Shown here: positions 43,404 through 51,900 of the stretch, piece by piece
How the letters are laid out: every line of letters starts with the position of its first letter
Numbering within the stretch: position 1 is the stretch's first letter
Source: Leeia oryzae DSM 17879
GTDB lineage: Bacteria > Pseudomonadota > Gammaproteobacteria > Burkholderiales > Leeiaceae
NCBI RefSeq assembly: GCF_000376945.1
Contig: NZ_AQXU01000019.1
Coordinates: 1-64,000, forward strand
DNA: 64,000 nucleotides
Reading direction: 5' to 3'
The notes under the pieces: generated by a model
What the model saw: only the letters and a program-made list of their open reading frames with translations
The model's database searches: none
Told to the model about the DNA's origin: nothing
Translations under genes and position numbers: made by a program

Positions 43404-44324
43404 ATGCTGACGCTGGCTGTACATGAAGCGACGGTACTGTGTACCCGTGCGGCAATCGCCAGTGGCGCAGCTATTGCGATGGCCGAGTCACTCGCCAAAG
43501 CCATTATTGCAGCAGAGCTCAGGGGCAAGCACCCGGTCGGGATTGCGCATTTCTTTGATTATCTGGAGGCGATCCAACAGGGGCGTATCGATGGGTTTGC
43601 TGCGCCCGTGCTGAGTTACCCGACGCCAATGATTGTCATGTCTGATGCCAAAGGCGGCATCGCCCAGCTAGGTTTTGACCTGGCATTTGAACAACTCGTC
43701 ACATCGGCCCGCCAATCGGGCATCACCATCTTTAGCCAGAAAAATGCGTACACCTGTGGCGAGCTAGGCTATTTTGCAGAACGTCTGGCCAAACAAGGTC
43801 TCATTGCGCTGGCGTTTGGTAATTCGCCTGCATTACTCGCGGCTGGAGGTGCCACCAAACCCGTATATGGGACAAACCCGTTTGCATTTGCAGCCCCACT
43901 GGACAATAACGAGATCGTGCTGATTGACCAGGCATCCAGTGCAACCGCATTTGTCAGTATTCGCGCGGCAGCTGCCAAAGGGGAGAATATACCCGCCGGC
44001 TGGGCAATGGATGACAAAGGGCAGGCAACCAATGACCCCGCCAAGGCATTGATGGGGTCATTACTGCCATTTGGCGGCATGAAAGGCGGCAATATTGCCT
44101 TGATGGTAGAAATACTGGCTGCCTTGTCGGGTGCCAACTGGTCACTGGATGCACCTGACTTTCTGTCCGGGAGAGCATCTCCGGGTGTCGGTCTCACGAT
44201 TATTGGCATTTGTCCGGCTTTGTTTTCTCCAGATTTTTGTCATCGACTCACAGCGCATACCCAGCGGCTGAATGAAGATTTCAATGTTCATATTCCGGGC
44301 CAGCGCCAGCGGGCCGCCCAATAG
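43404..44324 (+). CDS. Ldh2-family dehydrogenase (possible pyrroline-2-carboxylate reductase)
   Basis: A 306-residue protein of the Ldh_2/malate-lactate dehydrogenase superfamily. The early helix with the family His is in LRGKHPVGIAHFFDY. The NAD(P) and substrate region includes FGNSPALLAAGGATKPVYGT and NPFAFAAPLDNNEIVLIDQA, and LPFGGMKGGNIALMVEILAA is the conserved late motif. Members include delta1-piperideine/pyrroline-2-carboxylate reductases (DpkA, LhpD), which form pipecolate or proline. It is somewhat shorter than the usual 330-340 residues. Its place between proline-related genes and an MFS transporter supports the imine reductase idea, without proof. The ribosome site is weak. Confidence 0.75.
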   Translation: MLTLAVHEATVLCTRAAIASGAAIAMAESLAKAIIAAELRGKHPVGIAHFFDYLEAIQQGRIDGFAAPVLSYPTPMIVMSDAKGGIAQLGFDLAFEQLVTSARQSGITIFSQKNAYTCGELGYFAERLAKQGLIALAFGNSPALLAAGGATKPVYGTNPFAFAAPLDNNEIVLIDQASSATAFVSIRAAAAKGENIPAGWAMDDKGQATNDPAKALMGSLLPFGGMKGGNIALMVEILAALSGANWSLDAPDFLSGRASPGVGLTIIGICPALFSPDFCHRLTAHTQRLNEDFNVHIPGQRQRAAQ

Positions 44325-44373
44325 GCTTCTGCAGAGAAGGATATTCAGGTATCGGAGGCTGACTACGTCAGGC

Positions 44374-44407
44374 TTTGTGCCATGGTAGGGGCTTAGCAGG
44401 GCACAAA
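44374..44407. terminator. Possible terminator between convergent genes
   Basis: TTTGTGCC (44374-44381) pairs with GGCACAAA (44400-44407), with an 18-base loop and an A-run on the right. It lies between the Ldh2 gene and the convergent MFS gene; the loop is long. Confidence 0.4.
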
Positions 44408-44519
44408 AGATCAACAAAACCAATGCCTAGATTTAGGGTAGGCTCAGGTTATTGTGGCATTTTAAATGCTTTTTAAAAGCCACCCCATCCCGGATAACCA
44501 GTCTCTGCTGTGGACCTTG

Positions 44520-45878
44520 TTAGTGCGAAAACCCGGTAGCCGTTTCACTGAGACTCTTGCCCTTGGTTTCCGGGGCCAGCCATTGTGAGATGGCGGCGCC
44601 GATAGCGGCAATGCCGGCGGCGATGAGGATCGTTTGTGAACGCCCAAGATTGGTCATGCACCAAGGCATCAGGAATGTGCCGAGTCCTGCACCGATCCGG
44701 CTGAAAGCCGCGGCAAAGCCGGTCCCGATGCCACGGATTTCGGTGGGGAATACCTCCCCCGGGTAGATACAGGTCAGTGTGCCGCAACCGGCATTAAAGA
44801 ATGAAAATACCAGGAACAGACCCAGCACGACCATCCCCGGCGCATTAGCCCATAGCCCCAGAATGGCGAGGATGATCGTGATGATCCACTGCGGAGGTAC
44901 TGTAAGCACCCGACGACCCGCTTTGTCTATCAGCACTACCGTGAGCACGCTACCGGCCAGCGCAACTGCCGATAGCCCGACACCACCGGCGAGGCCTCCA
45001 CCCAGTCCAAACGTCTGCAAAACACTATCGGCAAATGTAGCGATGGCAAAGTATGGTGTCACAACACAGAAAAAGAACAGTGATACAAACAGGGTAGAGC
45101 GCCAATACTGGCGGGAGAATAGCATCCGGAAGCTGCCGTTTGCTTGCGTAGTTTCCTTTTCCATGTCAGCCATGTCAGAAGCACTTTCCATATACCTGCG
45201 TGCTATGGTGCGGGCTTCCTTGGTCCGGCCTTTGCTCCACAGCCAGCGTGGTGACTCTGGCATGCCAAGTCGACCAAGGAATAACGCCACTGCGATAAAC
45301 GTGCTGGTGCCAAGAATGTTTCGCCAGCTCATGCCCGTATAATGGTCCAACAGATAGCCTACCACGAAGGCAACCATGAACCCGGCGTACCAGGCAATCA
45401 GGGTCAGCCCCATGAGCTGCCCACGGATCCGGGCAGGGGCAAATTCTGACAGCATGGGCCAGCCTACCGAGTATTCGGCACCGATGGCGATACCCATCAG
45501 TAGTCGCACCACAAACAGCTCTAGCGGCGAATTGGTAAAAACCTGCATGACCGATGCAATCACAAACAACCCGATATCGAGCATGAACAAGGGTTTACGG
45601 CCAAACTTGTCGCCAGCCCAGCCGCCCAGCGGCGAGCCGATGAGAATGCCGAACAGCGCGCCAGCAGCGATCAGGCCTTCCCAGAACAGGGAGATGCCGA
45701 GTTCGGCCGTCATGTGGCTTGTTACCGGTCCGACAATCCCGAGGATATAGCCATCCAGAAATGTACCGCCGGTAAGTACAAGGATCATCCTGATCATAAA
45801 GCGTCGCTTGAACGCTGAGGATGTGTCGTTTCCCATTACATCGGCAGAAACAACGGCTTCATTTCCATACGGGGTCAT
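44520..45878 (-). CDS. MFS metabolite:proton symporter
   Basis: A 452-residue 12-helix transporter of the sugar/metabolite (SP/AAHS-like) MFS group. The A-motif GGWAGDKFGRKPLFMLD lies between TM2 and TM3. GMPESPRWLWSKGR follows TM6, and PTEIRGIGTGFAAAFSRIGA lies in the second half. It has a strong AGGAGAG ribosome site. The substrate cannot be read from the sequence. As the last gene of the catabolic region it may import a related compound or an alternative carbon source. Confidence 0.9.
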   Translation of the reverse strand: MTPYGNEAVVSADVMGNDTSSAFKRRFMIRMILVLTGGTFLDGYILGIVGPVTSHMTAELGISLFWEGLIAAGALFGILIGSPLGGWAGDKFGRKPLFMLDIGLFVIASVMQVFTNSPLELFVVRLLMGIAIGAEYSVGWPMLSEFAPARIRGQLMGLTLIAWYAGFMVAFVVGYLLDHYTGMSWRNILGTSTFIAVALFLGRLGMPESPRWLWSKGRTKEARTIARRYMESASDMADMEKETTQANGSFRMLFSRQYWRSTLFVSLFFFCVVTPYFAIATFADSVLQTFGLGGGLAGGVGLSAVALAGSVLTVVLIDKAGRRVLTVPPQWIITIILAILGLWANAPGMVVLGLFLVFSFFNAGCGTLTCIYPGEVFPTEIRGIGTGFAAAFSRIGAGLGTFLMPWCMTNLGRSQTILIAAGIAAIGAAISQWLAPETKGKSLSETATGFSH

Positions 45879-46354
45879 GCCTCTCTCCTTTATTGCAGCC
45901 TGCTTTCAGAAAGCCGGGTCGTACTGGCTAACGGTGATGGTGGTCACCTGCTGCCAGTATTCTTGATAATTGTGCGATGCTGTGATTTTCTGCTGTAACC
46001 AGATGGGCTGCGTATTATTTTGATCAAACGAATCCCGATCTGTGGTTCTGAATGAGATTACTTGCGGTCGCAAGTGTATTAATCTGCAGAAATTCCCGAA
46101 CTAACCCAGACGTCTGAAATCCGATCATAACCGACACCGAGGCGCGGGCTATGCGAGTTACGTCGTTTGGGTATGGATGAGTCGTACGGATTGACATCAT
46201 TGTGAGGCTATTTAGGCTGCTAGGACACCTAGAGCGATTCTGAATCATCGGGACGCTATCGGTAAGTGTTGTTGCAATGACTAGCATTAACCTGCAATGT
46301 TGTGACAAGCGGTTTTTTTAAGGTACTGATTTTATTGGATTAAATTTATTTATT
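45879..46354. other. Gene-free stretch upstream of MFS gene
   Basis: I find no convincing gene in these 476 bases. A 16-base palindrome, ACTTGCGGTCGCAAGT, lies at 46060-46075 and could be an operator for the MFS gene, whose start is 182 bases away. The right part is A/T-rich and leads into the tRNA-Pro fragment. A 94-codon minus-strand open frame here has no ribosome site and no recognisable family. Confidence 0.5.
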
Positions 46355-46404
46355 CCTGCATGGGGTGCAAGGGGTCGGAGGTTCGAATCCTCTCGCTCCG
46401 ACCA
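46355..46404 (+). other. 3' fragment of tRNA-Pro(GGG), probable attachment-site remnant
   Basis: The 50 bases from CCTGCATGGGGTGCAAG to CGCTCCGACCA form the anticodon arm (anticodon GGG in loop ATGGGGT), the variable loop, the T-arm GGAGGTTCGAATCCTCT, the 3' acceptor strand and an encoded CCA. The D-arm and 5' acceptor strand are missing; the upstream sequence is unrelated and A/T-rich. A terminator follows, as for a real tRNA gene. Such 3' tRNA pieces are the usual product of site-specific integration at a tRNA gene. By orientation, the element and the intact tRNA would lie to the left. Confidence 0.8.
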
Positions 46405-46416
46405 AAATCATATCAA

Positions 46417-46449
46417 AGACTTACAATCGAAAGGTTGTAGGTCTTTTTT
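46417..46449 (+). terminator. Rho-independent terminator after tRNA fragment
   Basis: A 10-bp stem (AGACTTACAA with TTGTAGGTCT, one G-U pair), 8-base loop, then T6. It is probably the original terminator of the tRNA-Pro gene. Confidence 0.85.
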
Positions 46450-46532
46450 GTTTGGTAACGATCAAGGCAAAATACCCCTGCAATTTGTAAGGCGGCGAAA
46501 TCTTTTGCATATACGTGCATCTCTCTGCCGAT

Positions 46533-47186
46533 TCAGAAAAGCGACAAATTTTGCGAGACCCTGGCCGCTTTGGGCGATGCAAAGGCTGTCATTTTGTCGC
46601 CTGGATAGGCTCTCAAAAAGCTTCTGGCGGTTTCTGTGTTTTGGCAAGTTAGCCAGGCATCGTATTCTTCTGGCCGGACAATCACCAAAGACCGCTTTTC
46701 ATCCTCGGGTTTGTGCATGCGTCTCATCAAGGGGTGATCATCTGCATTGATGGTGATCTGGGTGAAGGCGTGCGAGCGTTCTCCGGTGGCTGTTTGCCAT
46801 GTCCGCCACAAGCCTGCGACGGCAAAGGGAGAGCCATCTGCCATGCCGATTTGCCAGCGTTCTGCTTTCCCGGATTCGTAGCAGGGTTCAAAAAAACCGA
46901 GCATCGGTACCAGGCAAAACTGGGTGTGCTGCCATGCATAGCGGTATGCTGGCCGCTCGCCCAGTGTTTCTGCCCGGGCATTCATGGTAGACAGTCTGGC
47001 ACCTTCAGGCTGGTGCGCTTTGGGGATCATGCCGTAGCTGGCCGTTTTGGCGATGCCGTGTGGCAGGATGATGGGCGCGGCATAGTCTTGCCAGGCTTCT
47101 TCCGGCCAGTCTGCGTCATGATCAAACCGCGCGCTGAAGTGGCTCCGGAGCTGGTGTGGTGTGGGCGTAAGGTAGTTGATACACAT
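46533..47186 (-). CDS. SRAP-domain protein, second copy
   Basis: A 217-residue paralogue of the protein at 6708-7373. The start at 47186 puts Cys at position 2 (MCINYLTPTPHQL). The active-site motifs STMNARAET, GFFEPCYESGKAERW and RRMHKPEDEKRSLVIV are all kept. It should shield abasic sites in single-stranded DNA. Unlike the first copy it has no polymerase V genes beside it, and I see no GAAC-N4-GTTC palindrome upstream. It sits just to the right of the tRNA-Pro scar. Confidence 0.92.
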   Translation of the reverse strand: MCINYLTPTPHQLRSHFSARFDHDADWPEEAWQDYAAPIILPHGIAKTASYGMIPKAHQPEGARLSTMNARAETLGERPAYRYAWQHTQFCLVPMLGFFEPCYESGKAERWQIGMADGSPFAVAGLWRTWQTATGERSHAFTQITINADDHPLMRRMHKPEDEKRSLVIVRPEEYDAWLTCQNTETARSFLRAYPGDKMTAFASPKAARVSQNLSLF

Positions 47187-47487
47187 CGTTGGCTCATCGT
47201 CCTGGCAATCGGGATGATTGTAACCATTACATGGCTGCTTTGGTACGGATAGAAACGCAGGTTTGCAAATCTGCACCTGTTTGTTCCAGGCTGGCCGGTG
47301 TGTTTCTGGCCATGCTGTGCGCAGATGGCGCAAGGGCAGGGACGGGGCAGCTATTGGAGATGGATGATGTCTTCGACATCGTTGTACCGCGGCAATACTG
47401 GAGGATGGGCACGCACGAACCAGAGCGTCCGGTTGTGCCTCTCAAAGGTATTCCAAAGACTCCCCGGCTTGTGTTTGTCTGCCAAAT
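47187..47487. other. Stretch without a recognisable gene
   Basis: These 301 bases lie between the start of the second SRAP gene and the end of the HxlR gene. Open frames exist on both strands, but none has a ribosome site or a family I can name. The left part must hold the SRAP promoter. Confidence 0.4.
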
Positions 47488-47898
47488 CTACTTGGTAATG
47501 TCTGTCCGGTTCATTTCCTCTCTGGCCTGCAAGATACTGGGCAGATGATGTTCGATCCAGTCTGCCAGTTCTTGCACTCGTACGCCCACGTCCTGCCCCA
47601 AAGGGGTCAGCGAGTATTCGACATGCGGCGGAACTACCGGGTAAGACTTGCGTAGCACAAAGCCGTCTCCTTCCAGCCATTGCAGGGTCTGGGCCAGCAT
47701 TTTCTCGCTCACGCCACTGACCTTGCGGCGCAAATCACTGAACCGTAGCGTGCCGCCCAGCAAGGCCACCAGTACCAGGACGCCCCAGCGGCTGGTGACG
47801 TGCTTTAGCACCTCGCGGGAGGGACATTGTTCGGCAAACAGGTTGCCGCGCAGCAATTGGGCAGAGAGAGATTGGGTTTGCGGCTGCTGAACGCTCAT
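47488..47898 (-). CDS. HxlR-family transcriptional regulator
   Basis: A 136-residue winged-helix regulator. The HxlR opening is CPSREVLKHVTSRWGVLVLV, followed by LRFSDLRRKVSGVSEKMLAQ and TLQWLEGDGFVLRKSYPVVP. It is divergent from the quinone oxidoreductase gene, the same arrangement as YtfH-YtfG (QorR-QorB). These regulators respond to electrophiles or quinones through a Cys; here Cys25 is the candidate. A palindrome between the two genes is the likely operator. Confidence 0.93.
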   Translation of the reverse strand: MSVQQPQTQSLSAQLLRGNLFAEQCPSREVLKHVTSRWGVLVLVALLGGTLRFSDLRRKVSGVSEKMLAQTLQWLEGDGFVLRKSYPVVPPHVEYSLTPLGQDVGVRVQELADWIEHHLPSILQAREEMNRTDITK

Positions 47899-47918
47899 GA
47901 TACTAACCTTTAGGTGCG

Positions 47919-47937
47919 TACTTACAAAATGTAAGTA
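47919..47937. promoter_or_regulatory. HxlR operator palindrome
   Basis: TACTTACAAAATGTAAGTA is an 8-bp perfect inverted repeat around AAA, placed 21 bases before the HxlR start and 53 before qorB. It suits binding by a dimeric winged-helix repressor that controls both genes. Confidence 0.75.
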
Positions 47938-47989
47938 ATGGCGTTATTCTGACATTTCTTCTACGCAACATACAAAGGAATTTTTAACC

Positions 47990-48841
47990 ATGATCGCTGT
48001 TACCGGTGCTACCGGCCAATTGGGCCGCCTTGTTATCCAGTCCCTGCTGGCCAAAATGCCTGCTTCGCAGATTATTGCCGTAGTGCGCAATCCTGCGCGT
48101 GCAGCGGATCTGGCCCAGGCCGGCGTGCAGGTTCGCCAGGGGGACTATACACAACCCGATAGCCTGATTTCTGCTTTCCAGGGTGTCGAGAAGGTATTGC
48201 TGATTTCTTCCAGTGAACTCGGGCAGCGGACTGCGCAGCACAAGCATGTGATCCAGGCAGCCAAACAGGCGGGCGTGTCGCTGCTGGCGTATACCAGCTT
48301 GCTGCATGCAGACCGCTCGCCACTTGGTCTGGCCGCAGAGCATCAGGCCACAGAAGCCTTGCTTAAAGAATCAGGGGTACCGTTTGTGCTGCTGCGTAAC
48401 GGTTGGTATACAGAGAATTACCTGGCCAGCATTCCGCCAGCTCTCCAGCATGGTGCGTTTATTGGTAGTGCGGCTGAAGGCCGGATTGCCTCTGCTGCCC
48501 GGGCTGACTATGCCGAGGCTGCTGCTGTCGTGCTGACACTGGATGACCAGGTGGGCAAGGTGTACGAACTGGCTGGTGATACGTCTTATACATTGGCTGA
48601 ATTTGCCGCAGAACTGAGCAAGCAGGCGGGTAAAACCATCCCGTACGTGAACATGCCGGAGGCTGACTACAAAGCTGCGCTGGAAGGAGCTGGTTTGCCA
48701 GCGCCAATTGCGGACTTGCTGGCGGATTCGGATACCGGCGCCTCAAAAGGCGGGCTGTTTGACGACCAGCATCAGCTCAGCCAGCTGATCGGCCGTCCGA
48801 CTACACCGTTGGCTGCGTCCATGAAGGCTGCTCTGGCATAA
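47990..48841 (+). CDS. NAD(P)H:quinone oxidoreductase (QorB/YtfG type)
   Basis: A 283-residue atypical SDR of the NmrA group. The NADP motif is MIAVTGATGQLGRLVIQSLL. The middle has LLISSSELGQRTAQHKHVIQ and LLAYTSLLHADRSPLGL. FVLLRNGWYTENY is a hallmark of QorB-like enzymes. They reduce quinones in the cytoplasm and are controlled by the adjacent HxlR repressor. Length and motifs are normal. Confidence 0.92.
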   Translation: MIAVTGATGQLGRLVIQSLLAKMPASQIIAVVRNPARAADLAQAGVQVRQGDYTQPDSLISAFQGVEKVLLISSSELGQRTAQHKHVIQAAKQAGVSLLAYTSLLHADRSPLGLAAEHQATEALLKESGVPFVLLRNGWYTENYLASIPPALQHGAFIGSAAEGRIASAARADYAEAAAVVLTLDDQVGKVYELAGDTSYTLAEFAAELSKQAGKTIPYVNMPEADYKAALEGAGLPAPIADLLADSDTGASKGGLFDDQHQLSQLIGRPTTPLAASMKAALA

Positions 48842-48851
48842 CCGTGTGATG

Positions 48852-48886
48852 ACCGTCTGCTGCATCCAGCGGCAGACGGTTTCTTA
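48852..48886 (+). terminator. Rho-independent terminator of qorB
   Basis: ACCGTCTGC (48852-48860) pairs with GCAGACGGT (48872-48880), followed by TTCTTATT. It lies between convergent genes. Confidence 0.75.
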
Positions 48887-48901
48887 TTGTTCTCTGCGGC
48901 A

Positions 48902-51900
48902 CTAACTATCCGCCATACTCTGCTGATACTGGCTTAGCCAGTCCTGAAACACCCCGGATGCCATCGGGCGGGCAATCAAGTAGCCCTGCGCGATATCACA
49001 TCCTAACTGGGCCAGGTGCTGCCAGTTTTCTTCTGTTTCGATACCTTCGGCCACCACTTTGTGTCCTAGCTCATGTACCAGGTCGATGGTAGAGCGGACA
49101 ATCAGTTCGGCATCCTTGCTGGTGCCCATGTTGCGAATAAAGGACTGGTCGATCTTGATGTATTCAACCGGCAGTTTTTGCAAATAGCTGAGCGATGAAT
49201 ATCCGGTGCCAAAATCATCGATATACAGCGAAATGCCCTGATCTTTCAGGCGATGCAGTACCTGTAGCGCAAACTCTGCATCTTCCATGACCGTGCTTTC
49301 GGTCAGCTCTATCTCAAACAGCCCGGGGGCTATGCCAAGACGCGTGCGCAAGGCATAAATGTGGTCCAGCAACTTGCTGTCTCTCAGGTTGATGGCCGAC
49401 AGGTTGACGGCAATCGGCAAGGCTTTATCCTCTTTTGACCAGGCCAGATTAAGGTTCATGGCCGTTTCGACCACCCATTCGGTCAGGGGCTTGATCAGGC
49501 CGGTATCTTCCGCCAGCCCGATAAATTCATAAGGGGGAATCAGGCCTTTTTGGGCATGCTGCCAGCGCACCAGCGCTTCTGCGCCACAGACTTGCCGGGT
49601 GCGCATGTCCACTTTGGGTTGCAGGTAGAGCCGCAGGTCCCCGTTCTCGATGGCGTGCCGCAGTTCGCTGGCAATGGTGAGCCTGCCGGTATTATCCGGG
49701 CTTTTGTCCGGGTCAAAAATGACATGCTTGCGGCCGGTTTTTTTGGCAAGATGCACCGCAATATCCATGTGCCGGTACAGGTCGTGCGGAGAGCGTCCGT
49801 GCTCCGGGCAAATGACGACGCCAATCCGGGCAGAGACATCAAATGAAATATCCTCTATCCCGAAGGGCCGCGACAGCGTGCTTTCCAGCTGGTGCAGCAG
49901 ATGGGCCACCGAGGACTTGCTGCTATCGGGCAAGAGAATGGCAAATTCATCGCCCCTCAGGCGCGCCACGGTGGCGGTGGGGGGGACGGTATGCAATAGC
50001 CGGGTCGCAAATTCGCACAGCATCTGGTCTCCCTGGCTAAAACCCAGCGCATCGTTGATGTCGCTTAGCTTCTCGATATTGGCTTGCAGCAAGGCAAAAG
50101 ACGGGTGTGGGACATCCAGCATGACCTGAATGATTTCGGTAAATTGTGTCTCGTTGGGTAACCCTGTCAGCGTATCAAAGTGAGTCAGGCGGTACAGGCT
50201 GCTCAGATGGTCTTGCTGCTCTGCCTTGACGCGCAAGGTGGCGATCCCGAAAGCCAGATCATCCGCAGATTCTGTCAGCAACAGGCTTTCATCCTGGCCA
50301 AACGTATCGGGGACCGTGCTGTAAATTGCCAGTGCCCCAATGATTTGTCCAGCAACCGTCAGCGGGCAGGCGATGGCGGAGGCGTAGTCATATAACCGGT
50401 TCTCCCAGACGGCGTAGTTGGGGTCATGCACGATATCCCGGGCAATGCAGGTTTGTCGGGTCCGAATGGCCCTTGCAACGGCTCCTTGGCCAAACGCATT
50501 GTCTGCCCAAGTAGTTTGTAGTGCATTCAGGCCGGCGAGGTCTCCGGGGTAACCGGCCACGGCCATGGCCCGGAGTGTTTTCTCCTTATCCTGCTGGGCG
50601 TACCAGACCACGGCCGTGTGGTAGCCACCGGCTTCGACAATCGCGGTGCACATGCTGTCCAGCAGGTTTCGCTCATCGGTGGCACGCAGCATGGCCCGGT
50701 TGCCGGCACTGAGGGTTTTCAACCCTTTGCCCAGATGCTCCAGGTCGTGCACGTGCTGTTCAAGCTGGGCATTCAGTGCCTGGATTTTCTCTTCTGCGTG
50801 TTTACGGGGGGTAATGTCAGTGCCCAGCACATAATACCCCGTTACGTTGCCGCTACTCCCCCGGGTGGGGGCGTAATGAATGACCTGCCAGACATCGGGG
50901 AACGGCTGCCAATCGTAGCTTTGAGGTTCGCCCTGCAGGGCATTGGTAATCAAGGGAGATGCAATGGCATAACGCTGCTCGCCCAGTATCTCCCTGACGG
51001 TACAGTTGGTCAGATTGTCCCGGTCTGGCGCAAAACGGGCCCGATATTGCTCATTGACATAGACATAGCGCTGGTTGGCATCTACATAAGCGATAAGCGC
51101 AGGTACATTGCTGACCACACTGCGCAGATGGCTTTCACTTTCCTGCAACTGTGAAGTACGTTCTCGGACGTGTTGTTCCAGCAGTTCATTCTGGGCAAGT
51201 AGCACCCGCTGTGCCTGGCGTTCCAGTGTGGTATCGCGGAAGACCAGTACCACCCCCCGCAATGTACCTCGGGTGTCGCAGATGGGGGATGCACTATCCG
51301 ATATCGGGTACTCAGTGCCGTCACGGGCAATCAGGACCGTATCACCGGCCAGGGCATGGGCTTTGCCGGTGGTCAAGACCTCCTCTACCGGAATGAGCGC
51401 TGGCTGGCGCGTCTCTTCATGGATGATATTGAAAACGTCACTTATCGGACGACCTTTGGCGTCGGCAAATGGCCAGCCGGTGAGTCGCTCTGCCACCGGG
51501 TTCATGCGCGTAATGCAAGAGTGGGTGTCGGTTGCCAGAACGGCATCGCCAATCGAGTGCAATGTCGTGGACAGGTTTTCTTCGCTGTCTGCCAGGGCGC
51601 GCTGACTGGCCTCGGTGGCACGCAACTGCCTGCGCATGACCACAAAGGTGCTGGTCAGTACAAAGAAGACAAATAGTGCCACCAGCGTGGCAACCGTAAT
51701 CAGGATGCGATGGTTATATTGCTGGAGCTGGTTCCGGTGATTAAGGAGCCGGCTTTCTTCGGCCGCCATGTCATGGAAGAGCCGGTAAAGACGCTCGCGC
51801 GTGGCCTTTAGCGGTGCGGTATTGGCATAGGCGGTGGCGGCGGCCAGACCTTGGGTTGCCCGTAACTGCTGCACGCGATTGGAAATGGCCAGCCGCTGGT

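Noticed and set aside
47351-47680. A 109-codon minus-strand frame overlapping the HxlR gene, with a plausible-looking C-terminal part
   Set aside because: Most of it is a shadow of the HxlR gene, it has no ribosome site and no family; not enough to call a gene or remnant.
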